Assembly: GCA_026874595.1 (NCBI GenBank)
Contig: CM049322.1
Span: 48,215,340 to 48,279,339 of the forward strand
Origin: Sipunculus nudus
Lineage: Eukaryota; Annelida; Sipuncula; Golfingiida; Sipunculidae
DNA length: 64,000 nt
Direction: 5' to 3'
The notes beneath the pieces were generated by a model. That model was not told the origin of the DNA. It did no database searches and saw nothing but the letters and a program-made list of their open reading frames with translations. A program made the translations under genes and the position numbers. Positions 1 through 11,118 of the stretch are shown here, one piece after another (position 1 is the stretch's first letter; the number at the start of each line of letters is the position of its first letter).

Positions 1-1527
1 AACCAACATGTAGGCTAAATTTCTTTGCACAAGAAACCCAAATTGTTTAAACATAAAGATAACTGAATATCGGGTTTTACAATAACATTTGAATGTAGAT
101 CAGGCTTATAAAATATTTTTAACTGACAATACAGATGGAATAATAGGATATTTAATTGATGTTTCTATCAAAATACATTCTCAATAACCAGTTCAGTGGT
201 ATTCATTCAATATGTACATGCATAACATAACAGTTTAAATATTTTCCATTCTACAGCATCTATACATATGTACAAAAGAGAAGCTATGTTACTTCTATTC
301 AAGAGTCAGCTACGCATAATAAAAGGTTGAGCTGTTACTCTTATTTCAATATAATCCAGCTAATTTAGATCAAGTCCTGAAAGTTGTTATATACATAAAA
401 TCTGATCAACACATTAATTTTGCAAAGAAAAGGTCATTCATTATAAGTAAAATATGAAATATATACAATTGCAGGCACAAGTTGCCTGGCTGTTTGCATT
501 GGGGCATGAAATATTTGCAGATTACACTTATGCCCAATGCAATAAGGAGATGTGTGTTACAGTTTTTACACATCCCCTAATGGTACACATAGCACGTTTT
601 ATTTCTCTTGCTTTTACATCTTAGTTACACATATTTTATATACATGATTACAGGACACTTTTTTTTTTATTTTCTTTTTATTTTATATATAACCTCCTGG
701 TGGGAACACACAATTCAAGTTTAACACTGTGGGATTTAATTTCAATTAACGACTGAAGTAATTAGAAATACATTGATATTAAGGCTCTCATTTTATAAGA
801 ATGTAAAACTAATATGACTGGTTTATCCACAATGCAAATTCCCAATAACCGTAGTATTTACTGTAAATTGTACAGATAAAGGTTCAATACTGTGGGATTA
901 TTGTACACCTACGAATGATTTTGAATTTAATAGATGATTGTTTGAAGCATACACTGTTTTATAATGTATACGCCGCTTCATAGCCAAAGAAGAGCAAATT
1001 ACTATAATGGTTTATCAATATGAATCTAAAGTAGTACTACCCTTTCCAAATAAAATTATGCGCATTGTTCTTTAAACAGAGACGGGTCTACATTTATGAA
1101 AAGCCCCTATTCTAGTTCACAAAACGAGTGCACTAAATAAAAGGAATTTACTTAAGAAATGAAAGTCAGGCATTTTTGAAGCTGTTACTATGTTTCCATT
1201 TGAATAGATCGCTTATTTAGCAGACTTTTACAACCTAAGCCCCTTAAGTATATACTGATGTTAAAAAACCCAGAATTAACTCAAAATAAGCAATTTATTT
1301 ACCAGAATTCGTCTCCTAGCTGTTAGTAACAACCGAATAGCATCGCTCGCCAGATGTAGCTGCTTATTTATTCTGGGAGGAAATTGGGCTTGGGCAACAT
1401 GCACTCGCACAATTTAAAGAGATAAAATAACACTTTTTACTGGAATTAAATTTAGAGCCTAAACCTTCAAAATATCAGGACTGCATATTATTATCTAGAC
1501 TTATAAATGAAACAGAAAGATACTTAC
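1..1527. other. AT-rich non-coding stretch
   Basis: I see no exon, RNA gene or clear repeat here. The sequence is AT-rich with stops in all frames. If the minus-strand exon at 1528-1625 is real, this is its first intron; it could equally be an intron of the plus-strand armadillo-repeat gene whose exons begin at 3143. Confidence 0.5.
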
Positions 1528-1625
1528 CAGACTAGATAAAAGGACTGCTCTTTGGATGTGGGTGGCTCTTCACCTGGGTAGCCGACATTGTCGTAAAACC
1601 AACCCCAAGGTGAAAAAGAAGCCAT
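1528..1625 (-). CDS. Possible first coding exon of an unrecognised minus-strand gene
   Basis: Read on the minus strand, an ATG at 1625 opens a 32-codon frame that begins MASFSPWGWFYDNVGYPGEE and runs without a stop to a good donor (G|GTAAGT) at 1528/1527. The exon ends in phase 2. There is an in-frame stop upstream near 1747 and no other in-frame ATG, which supports this start. The region is clearly more GC-rich than its surroundings, as expected for an exon/promoter. I do not recognise the protein, and no second exon could be identified further left. A problem is that TTC12-like exons on the opposite strand start at 3143 and lack their N-terminal part, so this exon may lie inside an intron of that gene or may be fortuitous. 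Confidence 0.3.
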
Positions 1626-1950
1626 ATACCCTCTGCCTGCCACAGAGGGCAGGCACAGGGGTCCACTGCTCGATGATCCAAGAGAGGCCGGAATTGCCAG
1701 GGCAAGGGGGTTTTTATCCCAGAGGGGCGGCAGAGGGCGAAGTCCTTAGCTGCCTGTGATTGGCTGTGGGGCATCTCTATGTTTACTGTCAATCAGTGTT
1801 TATGCCCCGCCCCTGCATGACCAACTGAGGTCCAGGTCAAAGGGCAAGAATGTTACATCGTAACCCACCCCAGGCAGCTTGCCTTGGCCCAGCTTGGCCA
1901 CTACTAGCAGGCTTCCACTCTGCCCTGCACTCCCACCCCCCCCCCCCCAG
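1540..1950. promoter_or_regulatory. GC-rich promoter-like island with a DR1 nuclear-receptor-type site
   Basis: The block stands out from AT-rich flanks. It contains a GC box (CCCCGCCCC at about 1804-1812) and AGGTCAAAGGGCA at 1834-1846, a direct repeat of the AGGTCA half-site with one spacer base (DR1, the HNF4/RXR-type site). A C-homopolymer follows at about 1936-1949. It sits just upstream of the possible minus-strand first exon. Promoter function is inferred from composition and position only. Confidence 0.35.
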
Positions 1951-3142
1951 ATGGTGTATTAACTAGATGAATGTTATAATTTTCTGTATTTTCTTTTATT
2001 CTTGGCTATGCTACATTTTAGATTTTGAATTGTACCACCAGGGTTACAATGATTAAAGTGCACATTTAATTGTGTCCACAAAGTGGTGTATTGCTATGAA
2101 AGTGTGGATGTTTATCAGATAAGTAAATTCTTACTTCAGAAAAGTAAAAACTTCACCAGGTGTGAAAGTAATAAATTATAGCCAAGATAGTAATTAGCAC
2201 AATGATATTGTTTGTCCCTCATTCAACCAACAGTGTGTATATTTTATTTGAAAATATGTTTTTATTTGATCAAATTTACTGAATCTTTTTTTTTATTTCA
2301 GTGAATAAAATTAAGCATGTACTGAAAACTCCAACGTGCAAAACTTTTAAATAGTGGTTCAAGGAATAATCTTGTAGATGCCATGTTGTGGCATTATTTT
2401 CTTTTAATTTCAGTTTAAACATTTGTGATTTAAAAATAATAAAATATATGTGTATGCATAATATGACCCAATATGAGCTACACTCTGGATATATAATGAT
2501 TGCAACTTAGAATTCTAATAATTTAACTTATATTTTCAGTTTTTTTATTACAAATTTTAAAAAAAACTTGTAAATAAAAAAAATGATTCAGATAAAAACT
2601 ATTAATGGAAAAAGTGGATATGCTTAAAAAAATGGGCTTATATATAAACTTAAATGCATTATTCCCTTGAAAGTGAAATAAAGGTATTAGTCCATTCTGT
2701 CCACTTGCCTGTCCATCTGTAAATTTTTCATATGCATCACAGTATCTCAAAAATTTTACTGTTTTTCTTCATGGCAGTCTTGTCAGAGTATTAGTTTGCA
2801 ATCATATATTTAGAACTTTACTATAACCAACTAGGAGGGCCCTTTTCCTCATAGGTTCTCAAATGCTATATAAATGAAAAACATTACAATAGAATATTTT
2901 GCATATTTTGCATTTGCAAGAATTTCAAACTTCAGCTGAGTGCCGTGACCCATGGGTCCCTTGTTGTACTTCTTTTGTGCATTCCTGTTTTCCAGTAGAC
3001 CAGTCTTTTTTGTTTCTACAAAACGCTAACATAACATAAACCTGATGTCATGTTGTACCTAGAGAAAATGATTATTTGGTTTGACAATAATTCTTAAAAA
3101 GATATTTCAGATTTTCTACTTAATTTTCATCAATTATTTCAG
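1951..3142. other. AT-rich non-coding stretch, probably intron
   Basis: I looked for an exon upstream of 3143 that ends in phase 2 and found none. Candidate acceptors such as the one near 2300 lead into early stops. I see no repeat. Confidence 0.4.
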
Positions 3143-6100
3143 AGTACTGTCTGCTGTAGTGCCAGAACTGATAAAGGCATCAGGTGTTGCCATGGAAACT
3201 GCTGGACTTCTTAAAAATCTCTCTATCCACAAAAGGTAGGCTGACATATGCTACCCTCTACCAGGTAATTCCAGAACTATCTCTGTCAAACTGAATAAAA
3301 ATCACCACAGTCTCAAAGACACTCACACCTGTTAATGGCAGGATTAAGTCTGCTGTCAGAAACACCTTGTTTCTTAGTAAAAGTCGCGACTTCTGCCAGG
3401 AATTTTACAGTACCGTAAAAATCTAACCTGACAATTGAACCCCAACTTTATATGTTAAGATTCTGTTGTTATTCCTTAAATATAAGCATTGTATTAAAGC
3501 TGTCCAATTATTTTTACGTTTAAATGGTTTATCTAGTTTACAAACCACAAAAGTACTACGGGGACGTTGGTTGTAGTCTTGCATCGCAAGGAATGATACT
3601 CAAATTCCAAAAGTATCGGGTGGTTGGGACGCCTCCAAAGTCTGGGTGCGACCTATATTATTGACTTTTCCTGAAACTAAACTTGAACGGCTATTCCCCA
3701 GGGGGATCCTTAAAGTCAGGGTGCGACTTGTAATAAGGATGCGACTACTTTACTACTTATTTAAAAGTTATCCTCTTTAAGCCACTTAGCTGTGCCAATA
3801 TAATTCAACTGTACCTCCTCATGAGTACATGACTCAGTAGACCTTATATTTGGCTGATAGGACCTACCCCGGTGCTGTGATGTTAGTCATAAGCAAAACT
3901 GCACTGCACTGGCCATCCATTTTGTTGCATTGATATTACTGTAAGTTGCCTTAATTATCTGAAGTACTATGGAAATAATATAGAAAAAATACATTTGAAT
4001 TTACAAACCAAAAGGTAAATCCCATCACTTTGGTAACCTTTATCATTTCTTATACCTCTCACAGCTTTTCTGTCATTCATCTATATAGCCAGTGGGAGAC
4101 ATGCTTTCATGTGGTCAGAAATTCAACAGACCTGCAGAGAGATTTCCCAGTATGCAGAGTTATAATGAATTTTTTGTTTCACATGGGGGGAGTTGTTAGA
4201 AAATACACAATATTTAATCCTTGGCTTGATTTGAGGGATAGTATATTTGTAGGCCATGAGGCATTATAAAATTGATAAAATAAACTTATTTGTTCATTAA
4301 GATTTTCAGATCAGTTTTTGATATGACAAGTTCTCCAACCCTGACGTTTTAGCAGACTCTTTTATGTGAGAGGGGAAAACTCTTAACTATAACTAGACAT
4401 TCTAAATGGTGTTGAAATGACAGTATGTAGGCCAGCCTAGCATTGTATATTCTCTGTTTTCTCAGGTATAAAGCCAGTCTTCGTGAATCTGTGGATACAA
4501 TACTGCTAACTATAGAAAGCTTACTGGTATGAACTTCATTTTCTCTTGCAACATATTATTAAAAATAATGCACGGTCAGTTAAATGAAAGAAGTCAAGTT
4601 GCATTTTACAGAAATTATATATTGTAAAAATTTTTATTTTCCAGTTTTGTCTTATTATGTTGATCTCATAGTAAACATGCATGAAGTTTTATTTTATTTA
4701 TGGTACAAGCATACTCAAAATTAAATATCATTTCAGTTTTCCTTGCAAGAAATCTTTAACCAGTATTATTTATGTAGTGTCTTGAAATATCATTGAAATT
4801 AAACTGCATTTAAGATTTATCTCGATACAAAATGATTTTTTTGTTTCATTTCTTAACTTTTCCTGTTTTGGCAGAACTTATGGTTTTTATAACAGAAGTA
4901 TTATTATCTGGAAAATAAAATCTTTGAAAATTGTTAATAATTAAGGAAATTTTTTAAATATAAATTTTATGTTTTGCACACAGAATATACTGTAAAAAAA
5001 CATTGAAACCACTATGAGGATTAAAGATTATAACAATTCTGTCATAGATTATAATAATATAACATATTCACAACCATTGGTATTAGGACCACCTTTACTT
5101 CAGTAAGTAGACCTAACTTGTGATTCAACCATATTGTTGATGAACAACTTATGCATATTTGTCTGTGTAGCACCTACCAGAGTCTGATTAGATACTTGGC
5201 AGACATATATATGTGGTCAGTGAGGACTTTATAGTTTTAAAATGTATTATTTTAGAAATTTTCTTAGTGTTTAATGAAGTTACTGTACTGTTATTTGTAC
5301 ATTTCTGGTGCTACATTAAAGCAGGGGGAGATCAGTCAGCCTTTGAATTCAGACAATTGAAATATTTAGATCTTTTGTGTAATTTTCAGTATGATGTTAA
5401 ATTATTTTTTATAAAAACAAATTTCTAAAATCAGTGGGAAATCATTTAGATCAACAACAGACTATTAATGATGTTGTCATATTTCAGACTGATAAAAATG
5501 CTCATCCCGAAGTGCTGACTACTTCCATCACCATGGTAACCAACCTTGTGGGTGACCCTGAGGTCAGACAAAAGGTCATCACCAAAGAAACATTTTGGAA
5601 GTCTCTTCTGATATCATTAGTGAGTAGACTGTACTGGTTGGTAATGTAATGCTTATCTTTTACATATGAAGGTAGGAAAGAATCTCCTTCTGACTGTTAT
5701 ACAGTGCAGTGTACATATGAACATTGAAATAGCATGTCTAGATTGGCCTCCTTAAGGTTGTGAATGCCTGAGATTATTTAAGAGTTTGAGATTATTATAA
5801 ATGGTTTGAGATTAATTAAAGAGTTTGAGATTATTATAACAAGTTTGAGATTATTGTTTGAGGACGGGTGTAATGACTGACATTTCTTGTATAAGAAACA
5901 ATTATGTGTATCCTCACAGTTCCGGGCAGCCTTTTTACAGTCCTATTACATTTTCTCCTATCAATAATTGTTTACTTTATTCGAAAGTTCTCACCTTAAA
6001 AAACACCTCAGTGCCATAGTTCACTTCAGTGGAGCATCATGTCCCGTGTGTCACTTACTCTCTATAATTCCAGGAGCATCACAAAGCCCAGTACATCAGG

Positions 6101-9100
6101 AATGGAGACAGCACTGTCCTGTTTGATATTCTTGGACTGTTCATCAATTTAACTGTCAACCCCAGTGAGCATCTCACCAGTTTCAGCAGCCGTCTGTGCC
6201 AGTGCTGCTGTAGTTTAGTGGACAGCCAGGAGAGGGCGCTAGTGGATAGGGCTGTTACTGTGCTTGGCAGAGTGGTCAAAGGTTCACCACCAGCTGCTGC
6301 TGTGGTAGCCCAGAAAGGTGTACCAAGGAAATTAATTAACCTAATTAAGGTAAAGGTAAAAAATTCTGTGTAATTAAGGTAAAATACACCCTTCCCATTT
6401 CATCTGCGCATCCTGCTCGGGTTGAATGACACTGAGTGTTTGGGTCAGTTATAAAATCAAATCAAGATCATATTTGCATATATTACAAATAATTAATGTA
6501 AATATTCTACCTTATCTCTAACACTGACTGTCCTGTCTGAACCTCTTGCTTATACTAAATTTCATTGAACAGAACTTGCAATGCTGACATATATGTCTCC
6601 AACACAGTAGGCAAAAATAAAGCGCGATGAGCATGCTCCTGGAAAAGGTCTATTATACATATGTAATTAATATATTGTCAATAGAAACCTACATGTCTTT
6701 CTAGTACCATATATCACCACCAGAAGACAAAGCTATTTCTTTGAGATCCATTCTCCATGTTTGGCTCAATTCAGCATCAAGTACTCATAACCTGTGTCTC
6801 TCCATTTAATGTGTGTCCATCCTTAATTTTAATTGTGTTTGTATACAGACAAAAAGTGATCAAACAGACAACCACACAGTTAAGCTTGATATTCTAATCA
6901 TCATTTTTGTTGTAGTATCAATAATATAAACAGCTTTTAAATTGCTGATTCCAGTGCTGTTTATGGATTGGTATTTCTTCTTGATTTTTCAGTTGTTGAA
7001 AGTCAACATGAAAAAATAGAAAATCCCAGACAGTTTGAACATGTGGTCTTGACTTACAGTTTTTGCTGCTGGTTGAGAGGTCCACTATATTTTAAGAGCT
7101 TGGGTTCACGTTTTATTATCTTAAATTAGCATCCAGCTAATAAGATATATCAGCTTTTATTTTTATCAACATCCAACAATATATACGAAGTGTATTTCTT
7201 GCCTTTTCAGCAACAAGTTTGTGTGAAGAGCTCCGTTCATTGCCTGACACTGTGTGTGACGCACCATGACCCAGCCAGGGGTGTTGTTGTCGATTCAGGT
7301 CAGACACAGAGGGATATGACATCACCTTTACTCAGTTCCAGCACTCCTGTCCTCTTAATTGTTTTGCAATATTTCTTTTAATTTATTTTGTTTGGCATAA
7401 AAAATAATCTTTTATCAAAGGAGGTAATGTTGCAATTTATGATCATTTAAATAAATATGAAATAAATATATCTATGTACATTCCCACATATACATATACC
7501 TCTTAGGAAGGTAAGAAGAAGTTTATGACTTTAGAGCAGCCTATTGCCACCAACCAAGAATTTTATTCTTATTCATAAAATGTATTGTGCAAATATTGCA
7601 ATGGCTCTAAAAAGTTAAATTAAATATTGAGTACCAAGAACTTCTGTGTTAATTCTGATTAACTGCATATATGTTAAACCTGTTGCTTGTACTTAGCAAA
7701 ACATATGGTAAAATTGTGGGGAAAATTCCACAATTTGGCAGTGATTTATACTTTTTATAGACAATTCTATATTTTTTTTTTCATGCAAGATCATGCACTT
7801 TTTTTAAAAGTTCAGTGTGGCAGCACTGGAATTGATCCTAGGTCTGTATGTATATGTGTGTGCATTTACAGGGATGGTCTGGCTGGCTGCACTGTTACAA
7901 CATGAGGACGATAATGTAGTAGGGAATGCTGCACTGTGTCTGAGTCAATGTGTCATGGAGCCTGGTGCTGCCTCAAAGCTAGAAACTACAGATATTGTGA
8001 AGCATCTGCTGGAGAAGGCTAGAGACAGCAGCAACATCACGGTCCAGAAAAACTGTGCCATAGTCATTGCAAAACTAGCTCAAACCAGTGCAAAGTAAGT
8101 TAAATGGTATCATCATGCAGCCAGTATTACAACACACTTGCTCAAAGCAGCCCAAAGTAAATTAATAAGTCAGATGAGAGCGACATTACTGATATCAGAC
8201 TGTAAACCCCCTACCATTAATAGATATTACTGGGCACTGTTACGATAAACTTCCCAAAGTTTACAGTTATTATCAAGAATTACAACAAACTAGCTCTAAG
8301 AATGTTCATAGGTACTGCAAGGCAACATGAAAACAAGTTGGCTCAGATCAGCACAAAATAAGGTCATGGTATTAACAGCTAATATAAAATATATAATACA
8401 TATAAAGACCTATGTGTAATAGAAATGGCTTTATAGGGTGTTTCCTTGCATTATAACCCCACAAATAGCGATTCCAGCAACTGTGATTTTAAAAGATTAA
8501 ACAGAGCAACACAGATATTGAGTAGCCCTGCCAGGGCTTTAGAGTATTTATGTTAAATACTAAAATGCTTAAAATAAAAAGTGATTCTATGTACTGATAG
8601 ACGTAACTCAGTACTAGCTCTTATCACTAAAGCCCTGTAAAGTCTGTTGGGTGAATCTCTGATATTTGCATATTAGGGCATCACAAGGCTCCTGGCGTTT
8701 CCCTCGCATTTGCATATCAGGCAGTCACGCCTCCTGTGAATGGCATCGTAGCTATGAGGATGCTACCAGGGGCCCCACTGGAAACAGACAGCCCAACTCG
8801 CTTGGTAACGTTGGCACTGAAATCATGTATTCAGAGAGTCCATATACATGGACCTTTGTGTCCTATGGTATAAATCTGCTGTTTGAACATTACGATTCAT
8901 AGGCCAAATATTAGTAAATTGTAAATTGTAGGCATTGTCGCATCGATTTTGTACTGTGTACTTGTTAGTGTCAAGTTGCACTTGAAAATCTTGCAACTGC
9001 ATTGGTAAGTGGCCAACACGCTGATCGCCGTGATCGTTTCAGCCAGCCAGTACATGAACAGTTTGACTGTGTTTGTCTCGTGTGGAGCTGAATATCTCAC

Positions 9101-10112
9101 GCTGATTGGCAGAGCTAGGGACACATTTTTAAAGTGACGGTCTGATAGACAGTGACACTGACTCACTGAGTCTGAGGGTTAAATATAGCGTTGAAAGTCT
9201 TGCCATAATCAAATTAGCTGAGGACATAAACCTTTTAAGACTGATTAAATGGGAATATAAATAGCAGGCTGGAAGCCCACAATAGGCGGTTACTGAAATG
9301 GTTATAAAAAAGATTCTAGGAAAGACCACTATAATTACTTCTTATGTCACTGGGAAAGACCTTAGTTCAGTGAGGCGGTGATGTGTGGTGCTGACTGTCC
9401 GGAATGGCCCAAGTTTACCAGTCGATGAAAAAAGAGGGTCAGAGAGTGGTAATTTGTTATGTAAGTTGCCGCGAGATGGCAGGTGGCAGTACCAACACTA
9501 AATGCGATACAGTGAGGGAACATTTGATTTATCTGTCAGAGGCAACAATTAAGAGCCATTTTATTTACTGGGCCAGTCTAATATTGAGTTGTACATCACT
9601 AAAATGGCAAAGGAATCTGTCCTGGTTTGGAATAGATGTTATAATAAAGTTGAAACATGCTATGCTGCCAGTCTTTGAGCTAAACCCAATAGTTCAACTA
9701 AACAACTTGCCCTATGTTGCAAGCTTATATGTGCTTCATTGAATGACTCATTTGAGTCTTGGCATCAGCTACTTCATCAAAGGCATACTGGTTACAATGC
9801 AACAAAATAACTTGCCTGATGCTATACAGTGGAGGCTTGTCATAGCTACACTGTAGCCCATCATAGCCAAGTGAAGTCTCTCTCCAGCCCTGACCTATAG
9901 GGCAGCCTACTTTAGCGCAGGGTGTCAATGGGTTAGTCCACTTATAGCGAAGGAGGGGTGCATATATATTAGGGTAATGTATGTGTACATGTGTATGCAC
10001 TTGCATAATAGTATGTTTCAGAGTAAAATTTGCTTTCTTTTGCAGACATCTGGAGAAGCTACGTGAATTGGATGGCCTTGGGATCCTCCATACAGTTCTC
10101 AAGCAGTCCTGA
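3143..10112 (+). CDS. TTC12: C-terminal armadillo-repeat part of a TTC12-like protein (7 exons)
   Basis: Exons: 3143-3235, 4466-4526, 5488-5619, 6074-6349, 7211-7298, 7872-8094 and 10046-10112, all with GT-AG borders. Joined, they give 312 codons plus TGA with phases 2-2-0-0-0-1-2 and no frameshift. The protein is a run of amphipathic helix pairs typical of armadillo repeats (for example the VLGRVVKGSPPAA and NAALCLSQCVMEPGAA segments) and ends in KHLEKLRELDGLGILHTVLK. That end and the helix order match my memory of TTC12, whose N-terminal TPR domain is followed by ARM-like repeats. Human TTC12 is about 700 residues, so roughly the first half would lie off the window. TTC12 acts in the cytoplasm in pre-assembly of axonemal dynein arms. 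The fold is well supported; the exact family is less sure, and other ARM proteins such as UNC45 relatives are the main alternative. Confidence 0.62.
3186..3199. promoter_or_regulatory. RFX X-box-like palindrome inside a coding exon
   Basis: GTTGCCATGGAAAC matches the RFX X-box pattern closely. It lies within the first visible exon (coding for GVAMET), so it may be chance. X-boxes control ciliary genes, which is why it is listed. Confidence 0.2.
3236..4465. other. Intron with a possible TIR-element remnant
   Basis: Between about 3405 and 3760 there are GTACCGTAAAAAT and several GTGCGACTT-type motifs in both orientations, like common short Mariner-type repeats. I could not fix the ends. The rest shows nothing. 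Confidence 0.25.
5766..5865 (+). repeat. Minisatellite, unit about 22-26 bp
   Basis: Four to five copies of a GAGATTATT-containing unit with GTTTGAGATTATTATAA as the common form, inside the intron after the exon ending at 5619. Confidence 0.7.
8164..8220 (+). mobile_element. 3' tail fragment of a tRNA-type SINE
   Basis: GATATCAGACTGTAAACCCCC and its flanks match the 3' part of the SINE at 63610-63850 (GATATCAGACTATAAACCCCC). Only the tail is present, so the copy is 5'-truncated. Confidence 0.55.
8664..8740 (+). repeat. Two 44-bp tandem copies, each with an octamer motif
   Basis: ATTTGCATAT occurs at 8664 and 8708, each followed by an AGG(G)CA-TCAC-CTCCTG block, so the unit is a tandem duplication. 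ATTTGCAT is the POU/octamer element. It lies in the long last intron of the TTC12-like gene. Confidence 0.5.
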
Positions 10113-10240
10113 CCATGTGACACAAGAAATTCTAATTACGTGAGCCACATCCTGGTCATGTGATTGGACAAGTTTTAATTATGTGACTGGCGCAGTCCTA
10201 ATCATTTGACTCGGGCAGGCCTGACCATGTGATCAAGCAG
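10101..10240 (+). repeat. Imperfect tandem repeat at the stop codon and 3' UTR
   Basis: The unit is roughly 30-37 bp with the core CCTGACCATGTGA or CATTTGACT. Four or five copies start at the end of the last codons of the TTC12-like gene and continue into the 3' UTR, so the stop region itself appears to have been tandemly copied. Confidence 0.5.
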
Positions 10241-10344
10241 TTCAACAGGTTTGACAGTTGAGCAGGGTTCACTGTCTAAAGTGCTGAGTTAGCTCTTTTA
10301 TGGAGGGTTGTGATTTATTTCATAACTCCATAATGACTGAAGGC

Positions 10345-10410
10345 TGGTTACCGTGGTTATATCATTATCCATATTCAACTGCATGCTCAGTTGTGTAACC
10401 AAGGTAACCC
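10345..10410. promoter_or_regulatory. Inverted repeat with a palindromic RFX-like site in the 3' UTR
   Basis: GGTTACCGTGGTTA at about 10347 pairs with TAACCAAGGTAACCC at 10396. The right arm contains GTAACCAAGGTAAC (10395-10408), which fits the X-box palindrome. It could form an RNA hairpin in the 3' UTR or be a DNA site. Confidence 0.3.
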
Positions 10411-11001
10411 AACATCCTGACATATCAGATCACAGCTTTGTATTACATTGTACATGTGACCTTGCAGTATCTCCCATTTTTTTCACTTCACATGTTTAAT
10501 CTATTAATCACCCTTCAAAATGGTTCACTTTAAATTATCTGAACAATGTAATATATGATTATATAAAAATACATAACTCACTGGTCAATTATCATCTTAT
10601 AAGCAAGGATTAGGAGAGGACATTTTCATACATACCATTATACATTCCAAAAGATGCAATTTGAAAGGCAGTTAAATCAAAAGCCACAAAACCAGACATT
10701 TCTTTTTTGTTTGTTTTTGTAAATTTCATACAGGGATATTTATTTTTTTTAGATTGCCTGTTATCATATTGGACAAATCATCTGTAAAAGTTTTACACAT
10801 GACTTTTTCAAGATCAATCAATTGTTTCTCTTGCTTTTGAAGCTTCCTTCATCAGGGCTCCCACTTACTATTGTATTTTCCTATGAAAAACTTATATCCT
10901 ATAATTTCCTATATTTTCCAGCATTTATAGACCGTAATTTCCTATAACTTCCACTATCTTGTCACTGCACAACCATATTTCTGACATAATTGTCATCAGT
11001 G

Positions 11002-11118
11002 AATAAAAATATTGATAAGCAGAACTTTTGTTATTGTGAACATTCAGCCCTTTTTAGATGTGGTCATGTAAGTGCTGCAGTCATATACAAGGAAAGCCAT
11101 GAAAAATGATTAAATAAA
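11002..11118 (+). terminator. Candidate poly(A) signals of the TTC12-like gene
   Basis: AATAAA occurs at 11002-11007 and 11113-11118, about 0.9-1.0 kb after the stop. Both are in AT-rich sequence, so neither can be preferred. Confidence 0.3.

Noticed and set aside
1519-1700. Possible U1 snRNA, because the plus strand reads ATACTTACC
   Set aside because: The match ends after nine bases. The U1 stem-loops and Sm site are absent. The motif is better explained as a donor on the minus strand.
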